Source: Agrococcus sediminis (GTDB lineage: Bacteria; Actinomycetota; Actinomycetes; Actinomycetales; Microbacteriaceae). Taken from it: DNA of 64,000 nucleotides. The stretch's first letter is position 1. Each line of letters starts with the position of its first letter. Below, piece after piece: positions 29,422-38,730 of the stretch. The stretch is taken from positions 310,001-374,000 of the forward strand of contig NZ_VOIR01000011.1 of assembly GCF_007923295.1 (NCBI RefSeq), in the 5' to 3' direction. The notes under the pieces were generated by a model. It made no database searches. It saw only the letters and a list, made by a program, of their open reading frames with translations, and was not told the origin of the DNA. A program made the position numbers and the translations under genes.

Positions 29422-30360
29422 TCAGTCCCAGTCGTAGAAGCCGCGCCCGCTCTTCTTGCCGAGGCGGCCCTCGGCGACCATCTGGCGCAGCAGCGCCGGC
29501 GGCTCGAAGCGCGGCCCGAGCTCGCGGTGCAGCTGCTCGGCGATGCCGAGCCGCACGTCGAGCCCGACGATGTCGGTCGTGCGCAGGGGGCCGACGGGGT
29601 GCTTGTAGCCGAGCTCCATCGCGGTGTCGATGTCGCCGGGGCTCGCGACCCCCTCCTCGACCATGCGGATCGCCTCGAGCCCGAGCGCGACGCCCAGCCG
29701 GCTGCTGGCGAAGCCGGGCGCGTCGTGCACCATCACCGGCGCCTTGCCGATCGCCTCCACCCAGGCGCGCGCGTCGTTCGCGAGCCGCGGCTCGGTGGCG
29801 TCGCCGAGCACGATCTCGACGAGCGCGGATGCGGGCACCGGGTTGAAGAAGTGGAGCCCCAGGAAGCGCTCGGGGCGGGCGAGGCCGCGCGCGAGCCGGT
29901 CGATCGAGATCGACGACGTGTTGCTCGCGAGCGCAGCGCGGTCGTCGAGCACCGCCTCGACCCGGGCGAGCGCATCCGCCTTCAGCCCCTCGTCCTCGGG
30001 CACCGCCTCCACGACGAGGCCGCAGCCGGCGAACGCGGCGACGTCGACGGCGACGCTCAGGCGCCCCTCGAGCTCGTCGAGCGGCTCGGCCCAGCCGCGC
30101 TCGACGCTCGTCGCGAGGCTCGCGGCGACGCGCTCGCGGGCGGCGTCGGCCGCCGCCTCGTCGCGCTCGACGACGACCACCTGGCTGCCGGCGAGCACGA
30201 ACGCGTGCGCGATGCCGGCGCCCATGCGGCCGCCGCCGAGCACGCCGACGCGCTCGGGGGCGCCGGCGCCGACCTGTGCGTCGGTGTCGTCGGCGGCCGG
30301 GCTCGTGCGGGCCGTGCCGTGCCCGCCGTCGGGGGCCGCCGCATCCGTCACATCGGTCAT
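29422..30360 (-). CDS. paaH: 3-hydroxyacyl-CoA dehydrogenase PaaH
   Basis: Oxidises 3-hydroxyadipyl-CoA to 3-oxoadipyl-CoA with NAD. The 312-residue protein has the NAD fold GVLGGGRMGAGIAHAFV (residues 39-55), NTSSISIDRLARGLARP, catalytic His in FLGLHFFNPVPASALVE, and the C-terminal dimer domain (GYKHPVGPLRTTDIVGLDV). It is of HBD length and shorter than the 475-residue E. coli PaaH. The first 35 residues are a low-complexity Asp/Ala stretch. ATG 30360 overlaps the stop of the upstream hydratase gene (ATGA). Confidence 0.93.
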   Translation of the reverse strand: MTDVTDAAAPDGGHGTARTSPAADDTDAQVGAGAPERVGVLGGGRMGAGIAHAFVLAGSQVVVVERDEAAADAARERVAASLATSVERGWAEPLDELEGRLSVAVDVAAFAGCGLVVEAVPEDEGLKADALARVEAVLDDRAALASNTSSISIDRLARGLARPERFLGLHFFNPVPASALVEIVLGDATEPRLANDARAWVEAIGKAPVMVHDAPGFASSRLGVALGLEAIRMVEEGVASPGDIDTAMELGYKHPVGPLRTTDIVGLDVRLGIAEQLHRELGPRFEPPALLRQMVAEGRLGKKSGRGFYDWD

Positions 30361-31111
30361 CGGGTCTCCTGGGTGCGCTTGGCCGACCGGCGCTCGAGGA
30401 ACGCCGTCATGCGCCGGTGCTTCTCGGGGCTCTCGAAGAGCACCGCCTGCTCGGCGAGGTCGATCTCGGGGTGCGCGCTCGCGGGGGCGAGCAGCGAGCG
30501 CTTCGTCGCCTGCGTCGCTGCCGGGTCGAGCGCGGCGATGCGGTCGGCGAGCTCGACCGCGCGGGCGAGCGCTGCCTCGGGTTCGAGCACCGCGCTGACG
30601 AGCCCCGCGGCGAGCGCCTCGTCGGCGCCCAGCAGGCGCCCGGTGAGCAGCATCTCGCTCGCGAGGGCGTCGCCCACGATCTCCTTGAGGCGCCAGGTGG
30701 CGCCGGCCGCGGCGATGATGCCGAGGCCCGTCTCGGGGTTGCCGATCGTGAGCGTCGGCGTGCCGATGCGGATGTCGGCGGCGTAGGCGAGCTCGGCGCC
30801 GCCGCCGAGCGCGTAGCCGTCGAGCACCGCGATCACCGGCATCGGCAGGGCCCGGATGCGCTGGAAGCAGCGGGTGTTGATGCCGGCCAGGGCGTCGGTC
30901 GCGCGCCGCTCGCGCAGCTGCGCGATGTCGGCGCCGGCCGCAAAGGTGCCGCCGGACCCGGCGAGCACGAGCGTGCGGCGCTCGACCTCGAGCCGGGCGC
31001 ACAGCCGGTGCAGCGCGTCGACGAGCTCCTGGTCGATCGCGTTGCGCTTCTCGGGCCGGTCGAGCACGGCCAGCACGTGGCTGTCGCGCTCCTCGATGCG
31101 CAGCGTCTCGC

Positions 31112-31115
<4 letters not shown>
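30357..31115 (-). CDS. paaF: Enoyl-CoA hydratase PaaF
   Basis: Hydrates 2,3-dehydroadipyl-CoA. A 252-residue crotonase: GGTFAAGADIAQLRER and LDGYALGGGAELAYAADIRI form the oxyanion hole. E in GGGAELA and E in NPETGLGIIAAAGATWRL are at the two catalytic Glu positions of true hydratases, unlike the PaaG-like protein at 15525. It is coupled on both sides by 4-nt overlaps (GTGA with paaJ, ATGA with paaH). Confidence 0.92.
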
Positions 31116-32296
<1,181 letters not shown>

Positions 32297-32346
32297 GGGA
32301 CTCCTGACTCCGTCGTCACTGCAGGTGATGCGACCGGTCGCGAATT

Positions 32347-32368
32347 AGTGACCGATCGTTCAGGAATA
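32347..32368. promoter_or_regulatory. Second paa operator, upstream of paaJ
   Basis: The 22-bp site AGTGACCGATCGTTCAGGAA plus TA matches 22592-22613 at nearly all positions, including the flanking ATT. It lies about 50 nt before the paaJ start, ideally placed to control paaJFH together with paaABCDE and paaI. Confidence 0.78.
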
Positions 32369-32556
32369 CAGTAGGCCGCCGACGATGCCGCCCGCAACAT
32401 GGAGACGCCGTCCGGCGCCGCGCGCCCTGCGGCTGGCCCTGCTCCGCGGCACGTCGTTCGTCGACCGGCCAGGTGCGACGCCGACCGGACTATCCGGCCG
32501 GCGCGACGCGGAGCCGGTTGACGAACGGTGGGCAGCGGCTGGCCGAGACCCGCGGG

Positions 32557-32694
32557 TCAGCGCTGCGCCGCGCGGCCTGCCCGCGCGCGCCCGAGCTGCG
32601 CGATGCCGATGACGACCGCGCCGACCACGACGACGGTGACGGCGGCGAGCGCCAGGACGGAGAGGGCGACGGACGCGAGGGTGGTGAGTGCCAT
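32557..32694 (-). CDS. 45-residue single-pass membrane protein
   Basis: A small ORF on the minus strand, MALTTLASVALSVLALAAVT then VVVVGAVVIGIAQL, followed by a basic Arg/Ala tail. It is one long hydrophobic helix with a cytosolic positive end. Support for expression comes from TAGCGT (RC of 32701-32706) exactly 6 nt before the ATG, the leaderless pattern seen at several other genes here. I do not recognise a family. It is divergent from the DinB-like gene. The region 32369-32556 holds nothing else I can support. Confidence 0.5.
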   Translation of the reverse strand: MALTTLASVALSVLALAAVTVVVVGAVVIGIAQLGRARAGRAAQR

Positions 32695-32794
32695 GCTCCG
32701 ACGCTAGGAATCGGGGCCCGGCCGCCGCGTCCTCCGGCGGGCGCTGCCGGATCATCCGCTGGGATGATCCGCGCCGCCGTGCCAGGCTGGCCGC

Positions 32795-33313
32795 ATGCCG
32801 ATCGAGCCCGACACCAAGGACTGGACCTGGGTGCTCCACGAGCGCTGCCCCGAGTGCGGGTTCGACCCGCTCGACGTCGACCGCGACGACCTCGGCAGGC
32901 GCATCCGCCATGCCGCGGCGGCGATGCACCAGCGGATGCACGGCGAGGGCGTCACCGAGCGCCCCGACGAGGCGACGTGGTCGCCGCTCGAGTACGCAGC
33001 GCACGTGCGCGACGTCTGCCGCGTGATGCAGGGCCGGCTCGAGCAGCTGCTGCACGAGGACGACCCGGAGTTCGCGAACTGGGATCAGGATCAGGCGGCG
33101 ATCGACGGCGACTACGCGGGCCAGGAGCCCGAGCACGTGGCCGCCGAGGTCGACGTCGCCGCCACGAGCCTGGCGAACGCGGCGGATGCTGTGCCGGCGG
33201 ATGCGTGGGAGCGGCCCGGCAGGCGCTCCAACGGCTCGGTCTTCACCGTCGAGACGCTGCTCGTCTACGCGCTCCACGACCTCGAGCACCACATCTGGGA
33301 CGTGCGGCACTGA
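32795..33313 (+). CDS. DinB-family four-helix protein
   Basis: A 172-residue protein of the DinB/DUF664 metal-binding fold. It has an early Cys pair (RCPECGFDPLDV), a helix ATWSPLEYAAHVRDVCRVMQ with a likely His ligand, and the C-terminal FTVETLLVYALHDLEHHIWD with a cluster of His. These proteins often serve as thiol-dependent enzymes or stress proteins; the substrate is unknown. CAGGCT lies 6 nt before the ATG without a Shine-Dalgarno. Its stop codon is the first three bases of a 30-bp tandem repeat. Confidence 0.8.
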   Translation: MPIEPDTKDWTWVLHERCPECGFDPLDVDRDDLGRRIRHAAAAMHQRMHGEGVTERPDEATWSPLEYAAHVRDVCRVMQGRLEQLLHEDDPEFANWDQDQAAIDGDYAGQEPEHVAAEVDVAATSLANAADAVPADAWERPGRRSNGSVFTVETLLVYALHDLEHHIWDVRH

Positions 33314-33577
33314 GCACCCGCCGGTCGAGCCGCGCGGCCCTGAGCACCCGCCGGTCGAGCCGCGCGGCCCTGAGCACCCGCCGGTCGAGCCGCGCGGCCG
33401 CCTGACTCGGCCCGCGCCCTGCGGGCGCGGACCGGCTCGACCGGCGGAGGGGCGGGCGTGCGCCGGCTCGACCAGCGGAGGGGCGGGCGTGCGTCGGCTC
33501 GACCGGCGGAGGGGCGGGCGCGGGGCGGCTCGACCAGCGGAGGGACGGGCGCAGGCCGGCTCGACCAGCGCACGGCG
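33311..33577. repeat. 30-bp x3 and about 31-bp x4-5 tandem repeats
   Basis: Units of 30 bp (TGAGCACCCGCCGGTCGAGC + CGCGCGGCCC) repeat at 33311, 33341 and 33371. A second set with the complementary core (GGCTCGACCRGCGGAGGGGC) follows from 33432 with a period of about 31 bp (33432, 33463, 33494 and on). The two sets face each other and could fold into long hairpins. They fill the gap between the convergent DinB-like and acyl-CoA dehydrogenase genes. Confidence 0.85.
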
Positions 33578-33579
33578 CC

Positions 33580-34737
33580 TCAGCCCCGGAACGCGCTCAG
33601 CCCCGTCAGCGCCTGCCCGATGACGAGCGTGTGCACCTCGTCGGTGCCCTCGTACGTGCGCACGCTCTCGAGGTTGGCCGCATGCCGCATCGCGGAGTGC
33701 TCGAGCGTCACGCCGTTGCCGCCGAGCAGCGCCCGCGCCTCGCGGCACACGTCGATCGCGGCCCGCACCGAGGCGAGCTTCCCCATCGAGATCTCGTGCG
33801 GGCGCAGCAGCCCGGCGTCCTTCCGCCGCCCGAGGTGCAGCGCGAGCAGCTGCGCCTGCTGCAGCGCGAGCACCATCTCGGCCAGCCGCGCCTGCGTCAG
33901 CTGCATGCCGGCGAGCGGGCGCCCGAAGACCTCGCGCGCGCCGGCGTAGGCGAGCGCGCCCTCGAGCGCGTCCCGTCCCGCGCCGAGCGCTCCCCAGGCG
34001 ATCCCGAACCGCGCCTCGCCCAGGCACTCGAACGGCGCCCGCAGGCCATGCGCATCCGGCAGTCGCATCGACTCGGGCACCCGCACCCCGTCGAGGGCGA
34101 TGTCGCACTGGATCGAGGCGCGCATCGAGAGCTTCGGCTCGATCGGCGTCGCGGTGAAGCCTGGCGACGACGTCTCGACAAGGAACCCGCGCACCCCCTC
34201 GTCGGTCTGCGCCCACACGACGGCGAGGTCGGCGATGGAGGCGAGCCCGATCCACCGCTTGGCGCCGTCGAGCACCCAGTCGTGGCCGTCGCGCCGCGCG
34301 ACGGTGCGCATCGCGGCGGGGTCGCTGCCGGCATCCGGCTCGGTGAGCGCGAAGCAGCCGATCGCCTCGCCCGCGGCCATGCGGGGCAGCCACGTCTGGC
34401 GCTGCTCCTCGGAGCCGTGCTTCGCGATCGCGGTCATGGCGAGCGAGCCCTGCACTGAGACGAACGTGCGGATGCCGCTGTCGCCGGCCTCGAGCTCCTG
34501 CATCGCGATGCCGTACTCGACGGCGCTGCGGCCCGCGCAGCCGTAGCCGGTCAGGTGCATGCCGAGCAGCCCCTCGGCGGCGAGCGCGGGCACGAGCTCG
34601 CGCGGGAACACGGCGCGCTCGAACCAGTCGGCGATGTGCGGGCGGATCTCGCGGTCGACGAGCGCGCGCACCCGGGCGCGCACGGCACGCTCCTCGTCGG
34701 TGAGCAGCGACTCGAGGTCGAGCAGGTCGGTCGTCAT
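33580..34737 (-). CDS. Glutaryl-CoA dehydrogenase-like acyl-CoA dehydrogenase
   Basis: A 385-residue FAD enzyme. Domains follow acyl-CoA dehydrogenase order: N helices, FALTEPDAGSDPAAMRT with WIGLASIADLAVVWA, then the C-terminal helical domain with LLGGNGVTLEHSAMRHAAN. The base is E in SVRTYEGTDEVHTLVIG, the position used by glutaryl-CoA dehydrogenase. R90 in SGIRTFVSVQGSLAM matches the Arg that binds the substrate carboxylate. It would convert glutaryl-CoA to crotonyl-CoA in lysine or aromatic catabolism. There is no Shine-Dalgarno; CAGACT lies 6 nt before ATG 34737 (leaderless pattern). Confidence 0.88.
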   Translation of the reverse strand: MTTDLLDLESLLTDEERAVRARVRALVDREIRPHIADWFERAVFPRELVPALAAEGLLGMHLTGYGCAGRSAVEYGIAMQELEAGDSGIRTFVSVQGSLAMTAIAKHGSEEQRQTWLPRMAAGEAIGCFALTEPDAGSDPAAMRTVARRDGHDWVLDGAKRWIGLASIADLAVVWAQTDEGVRGFLVETSSPGFTATPIEPKLSMRASIQCDIALDGVRVPESMRLPDAHGLRAPFECLGEARFGIAWGALGAGRDALEGALAYAGAREVFGRPLAGMQLTQARLAEMVLALQQAQLLALHLGRRKDAGLLRPHEISMGKLASVRAAIDVCREARALLGGNGVTLEHSAMRHAANLESVRTYEGTDEVHTLVIGQALTGLSAFRG

Positions 34738-34871
34738 GGCGGCAGTCTGCCGCGCCGCGGGCGTGCGCGCACAACGCAAGCCCGGGAGGCGGCTTTCGCA
34801 GCGGGTGCGGGGGCGGCGGCGGATGCGCGGGGAGATCGGGCGGGCGGGCTTGCGTTGTGCGCGGGGGCGCG

Positions 34872-35114
34872 GGTGGTCTCGACTCGACGGCCCGGAGGGC
34901 CGTCGGCTCGACCGGCGGAGGGGGCGGGGGCGCGGGTGGTCTCGGCTCGACGGCCCGGAGGGCCGTCGGCTCGACCGGCGGAGGGCGCGGGGGTGCTGGT
35001 GGTCTCGGCTCGACGGCCCGGAGGGCCGTCGGCTCGACCGGCGGAGGGGGCGGGGGCGTGGGTGGTCTCGACTCGACGGCCCGGAGGGCCGTCGGCTCGA
35101 CCGGCGGAGAGGGG
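34872..35114. repeat. 63-bp tandem repeat, four copies
   Basis: Units start at 34872, 34935, 34998 and 35061 with an exact 63-bp period; the last is truncated. Each carries a perfect 9-bp hairpin (CGACGGCCC-GGA-GGGCCGTCG) plus GGCTCGACCGGCGGAGG. The unit length is a multiple of three and leaves an open plus-strand frame, but that is not evidence of coding. The array lies between ligD and the acyl-CoA dehydrogenase gene. Confidence 0.88.
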
Positions 35115-35115
35115 G

Positions 35116-37587
35116 CTACGGGTTCAGGTCGGCGAGGGCCTTGTCGGGGCGGAGGCCGCGCCAGACGGGGTGGCGGAGCGCGCCGGACGCCGTCTGCTCG
35201 GTGTGCTCGACCTCGCCGACGGCCGCGCGCACCCAGTTCGCCTTCCGCGCGACGTCGCTCGGCACCCCGTCGATCGCGGGGACGGTGCGCCGTGGCCGCA
35301 GCTCGTCGCGCAGCCGGTCGCGGTCCTTGCCCGAGAAGCCCGTGCCCACCCGGCCGGCGTAGCGCATCCGCCCGTCCTCGCCGGGCAGCGCGAGCACGAG
35401 CGAGCCGACGGTGCCGGCGAGTGAGCCGTTGCCCTCAAGCCAGCCGACGACGACGACCTCCTTCGACTGCTGGTGCTTGAGCTTGCGCCAGTCGTCGCTG
35501 CGCCGCCCCGGCTTGTAGCGGCTGTCGTGCCGCTTGGCCATGATGCCCTCGAGCCCGCGCTCGGCGGTCGCCTCGAGGATGCGCTCGAGCCGGCCGCGCA
35601 GCGGCTTCGAGATCTTGACGCGGCGGCTCTCGTGCACGAGCCCGTCGAGCCGCGACTGGCGCTCGTCGAGCCGCTCGTCGACGAGGCGCTCGCCGTCGAC
35701 CTCGAGCAGGTCGAACAGGATGAGCGTGGCCGGCGTCGCCTTCGCGGCGCGCGCGGCCTGTCGCCCCGAGAGCCCGCCGCGCTCCTGCAGCGCCGCGAAG
35801 TCGGCCGCGCCGCGCTTCAGCATCACCACCTCGCCGTCGAGCACCGCATCCGCCTCGATCGAGGCCGGCACCGCCTCGACGACCTCGGGGAACGCGCCAG
35901 ACAGGTCGCGACCGTTGCGGCTCAGCAGTCGCACCGTGGAGCCCCGCCGGTCGACGAGCACCCGCCAGCCGTCCCACTTCACCTCGAACGACCACTCGCG
36001 CTCGTCGTCGATCGCGGATGGCTCCGACTGCGTCGCGAGCATCGGCCGCAGGTCGGTCGGCCGGTCGGCCCTGCCTCGCGAGCGGTCGGCCTTCGCGCCG
36101 AGCCGCCGCTTCGGCGCGGTCGCGGGGGCCGCCGACGAATCGTCGTCCTCGCCGCCCCGCGCCGCCGACGCCTTCGACGGCGCGTAGCCCTTGAGCCGTG
36201 CGTCGCGCTCGGCGTCCTGCTCCTTCATGCGGTGCACGAGCCACTGCCGCTTGTCGGCGTCGGTGCGGATGAGCGCGAACCGGTACGGGTCGCCGCCGAG
36301 GCCGCCGTCGGGCTGCCCGTGGAGCGTCGCGATGACCTCGTCGTCGCGCCACTTCTCGAGCTCGTACGTGCCCGCGTCCCAGATCTCGACGACGCCGGCG
36401 CCGTACTCGCCCTTCGGGATCGTGCCCTCGAACGAGCCGTACTCGAGCGGGTGGTCCTCGGTCTGCACGCCGAGGCGGTTCTGCTTCGGCGTCGATGGCA
36501 GCCCCTTCGGCACCGCCCACGACACGAGCACGCCGTCCTGCTCGAGCCGGAAGTCGTAGTGCAGCCGGCTCGCGCGGTGCTTCTGGATGACGAACGAGCG
36601 CCCGTCGGTCGGCGCGGGCGGCTCGGCGGGCACGGGCTCGGGCGTGCGGTGCGCGGAGCGCATGCCGCGGTACTTCGCGAGCCGGTCGGGCGGCGGGTCG
36701 AGGGCGGCGATGAGGTCGCCGTCGCGCTCGAGCCGGGCGAGCACCTCGTCGTACTCGAGCTGCTCGAGCCCGCCCGCCTCGACCTCGGCCCACGTGCGGG
36801 GCGCGGCGACGGTGGGCCGCAGCCGCCCGCGCAGCGAGTAGGGCGCGACGGTGGTCTTCGAGCCGGAGTTCTGGCTCCAGTCGAGCAGCACCTTGCCCTC
36901 GCGCAGCGACTTCTTCATGTCGCTCACGATGAGCTCGGGGTGCATCGCCTCGAGCGATCGCGCGAGCGTGTGCGCCACCTCGCTCGCCTGCTCGCTCGTC
37001 ACGGTGCCGTCGAGCCGCGCGTAGAGGTGGATGCCCTTCGAGCCGCTCGTGAGGGGCATCGGGTGGAGGCCGACGTCCTCGAGCAGCTCGCGCACCCACA
37101 GCGCCACCTGCGCGCAGTCGTCGAGGTCGGCGCCCGGCCCCGGGTCGAGGTCGAGCACGAGCCGGTCGGGCCGAGGGGGATCATCACCGTGCCGCTCGCC
37201 GTCGAGCATGCGCCACTGCGGCACGTGCAGCTCGAGCGCGCCCATCTGCGCCATCCACGCGAGCACGGCCGGCTCCGACAGCACCGGGTACTGCTTCGGC
37301 CCCGTCGAGTGCTGCAGCTCGACGGTCTGCACCCAGTCGGGCGCGCCCCGCTCGAGCGTCTTCTGGAAGAAGACCTGCCCGGGCTTGCGCTCGGTGCCGA
37401 CGCCCTCCGTCCAGCGCTTGCGCGTGACGGGGCGCCCGCCCGCGTGCGCGATGAGCACGTCGGATGCGCGCAGCACGTACTCGAGCACGTCGCGCTTGGT
37501 CGTCCCCGTGGCCGGGTACATCACCTTGTCGGGGCTCGAGAAGCGCAGGCTCCGGCCGCCGACGACGATCCGGTCGGCCGCCGCCAC
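35116..37587 (-). CDS. ligD: ATP-dependent DNA ligase LigD (polymerase-nuclease-ligase)
   Basis: The non-homologous end-joining ligase. The 823-residue product has all three modules in the mycobacterial order. The polymerase/primase domain is about residues 1-300 with the metal pair D146/D148 in LVLDLDPG. The 3'-phosphoesterase has H337, H343 and D345 in IQKHRASRLHYDFRLE. The ATP ligase has nucleophile K537 in FEVKWDGWR and a C-terminal OB fold (VVVVGWLEGNGSLAGTVGSL). GTG 37587 begins one base after the Ku stop, giving a tight ku-ligD operon. Ku recruits the polymerase domain to broken ends. Confidence 0.95.
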   Translation of the reverse strand: MAAADRIVVGGRSLRFSSPDKVMYPATGTTKRDVLEYVLRASDVLIAHAGGRPVTRKRWTEGVGTERKPGQVFFQKTLERGAPDWVQTVELQHSTGPKQYPVLSEPAVLAWMAQMGALELHVPQWRMLDGERHGDDPPRPDRLVLDLDPGPGADLDDCAQVALWVRELLEDVGLHPMPLTSGSKGIHLYARLDGTVTSEQASEVAHTLARSLEAMHPELIVSDMKKSLREGKVLLDWSQNSGSKTTVAPYSLRGRLRPTVAAPRTWAEVEAGGLEQLEYDEVLARLERDGDLIAALDPPPDRLAKYRGMRSAHRTPEPVPAEPPAPTDGRSFVIQKHRASRLHYDFRLEQDGVLVSWAVPKGLPSTPKQNRLGVQTEDHPLEYGSFEGTIPKGEYGAGVVEIWDAGTYELEKWRDDEVIATLHGQPDGGLGGDPYRFALIRTDADKRQWLVHRMKEQDAERDARLKGYAPSKASAARGGEDDDSSAAPATAPKRRLGAKADRSRGRADRPTDLRPMLATQSEPSAIDDEREWSFEVKWDGWRVLVDRRGSTVRLLSRNGRDLSGAFPEVVEAVPASIEADAVLDGEVVMLKRGAADFAALQERGGLSGRQAARAAKATPATLILFDLLEVDGERLVDERLDERQSRLDGLVHESRRVKISKPLRGRLERILEATAERGLEGIMAKRHDSRYKPGRRSDDWRKLKHQQSKEVVVVGWLEGNGSLAGTVGSLVLALPGEDGRMRYAGRVGTGFSGKDRDRLRDELRPRRTVPAIDGVPSDVARKANWVRAAVGEVEHTEQTASGALRHPVWRGLRPDKALADLNP

Positions 37588-37588
37588 G

Positions 37589-38617
37589 TCAGGCGGACTT
37601 CCGCTTGCTCGCGGCCGGCTTCTTCGCCGCCGCCGTCTTCGCCGCACTCGCCTTCGCCGCGGGCTTCTTCGCGGCCGGCGCCTTCGCCGCGGGCTTCTTC
37701 GTCGCTGCCGACGACGAGCCCGACTTCGCCGCGGCGCGCTTCGCCGGCGCCTTCGCGGCCGGCTTCCGCGCGGAGGATCCCGACCCCGCATCGGCCTCCG
37801 ACGACGACGCGGCGCCGCCCGAGGCATCCGACACCGCCTTCTTCTTCTCGACCGAGCGCTGCAGGGCCTCGAGCAGGTCGATGACCTCGCCGCCCTCCTC
37901 GTCGTCGGTCTCGCCGAAGGTCGCGGCCGTGTCGAGCGCGTCGCCCTGCTCGAGCTTGGCCTCGACGAGGGTGCGCAGCTGCTCCTGGTACTCGTCGACG
38001 TGGCTGTCGAGGTCGAAGTCGGCCTCGAGCTCGCGCACGATCGACTTCGCGAGGTCGAGCTCGCGCTTGCCGACCGTGACGTCGGCGTCGAGGCTCGCGA
38101 ACTCGGCCGCCCGCACCTCGTCGGCCCAGCGCATCGTCTGCACGAGCAGCACGTCGTCGCGCACCCGCATCGTAGCGAGCCGGGTGCGCTGCCGCAGCGC
38201 CATGCGCACGATCGCGGTGCGCTCGGTGTCCTCGAGCACCTGCCGCAGCAGCACGTAGGCCTTCGGGCTCTTCGAGTCGGGCTCGAGATAGTAGCTGCGG
38301 TCGAGCAGGATCGGGTCGATCTGCTCGTTGGGCACGAACTCGAGCACCTCGATCTCGCGGCTGCGCTCCGCGGGCAGCGCGGCGAAGTCGTCGTCGGTGA
38401 GCACGACGGTCTGCTCGCCGTCGTCGTAGGCCTTGTCGATGTGCTCGTAGGCGACCTTCTTGCCGCACACCTCGCACTTGCGCTCGTACCGGATGCGGCC
38501 GCCGTCGGCGTCGTGCACCTGATGGAGCTGCAGGTCGTGCTCCTCGGTCGCCGAGTACAGCTTCACGGGCACGTTCACCAGGCCGAAGGTGATGGAGCCC
38601 TTCCAGATCGCGCGCAT
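37589..38617 (-). CDS. ku: DNA end-binding protein Ku
   Basis: A homodimer that threads on double-strand break ends and recruits LigD. The 342-residue protein has the conserved start MRAIWKGSITFGLVNVPVKL, YERKCEVCGKKV, and the barrel and bridge region (LDLAKSIVRELEADFD, then DEYQEQLRTLVEAK). The last 75 residues are a Lys/Ala/Pro-rich tail (KPAAKAPAKRAAAK and similar), like the extended DNA-binding tails of actinobacterial Ku. ATG 38617 is chosen at the conserved MRAIW; the open frame extends 11 codons further without family support. Confidence 0.95.
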   Translation of the reverse strand: MRAIWKGSITFGLVNVPVKLYSATEEHDLQLHQVHDADGGRIRYERKCEVCGKKVAYEHIDKAYDDGEQTVVLTDDDFAALPAERSREIEVLEFVPNEQIDPILLDRSYYLEPDSKSPKAYVLLRQVLEDTERTAIVRMALRQRTRLATMRVRDDVLLVQTMRWADEVRAAEFASLDADVTVGKRELDLAKSIVRELEADFDLDSHVDEYQEQLRTLVEAKLEQGDALDTAATFGETDDEEGGEVIDLLEALQRSVEKKKAVSDASGGAASSSEADAGSGSSARKPAAKAPAKRAAAKSGSSSAATKKPAAKAPAAKKPAAKASAAKTAAAKKPAASKRKSA

Positions 38618-38730
38618 GCAGACACTGTCGCCCACGGGGCTGGGAGGCACCAGGGGCCCGTTTCCCAGGTTCGCGGCGCCGGCGGCGGTCGTCCTGGCGG
38701 CGCGCAGGCGTGTGCGGCATGATCCGGGGC

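Noticed and set aside
34872-35114. Four 63-bp repeats as a CRISPR array or coding repeat
   Set aside because: The units abut without unique spacers. The open frame exists only because 63 is a multiple of three; it has no start signal or ribosome site.
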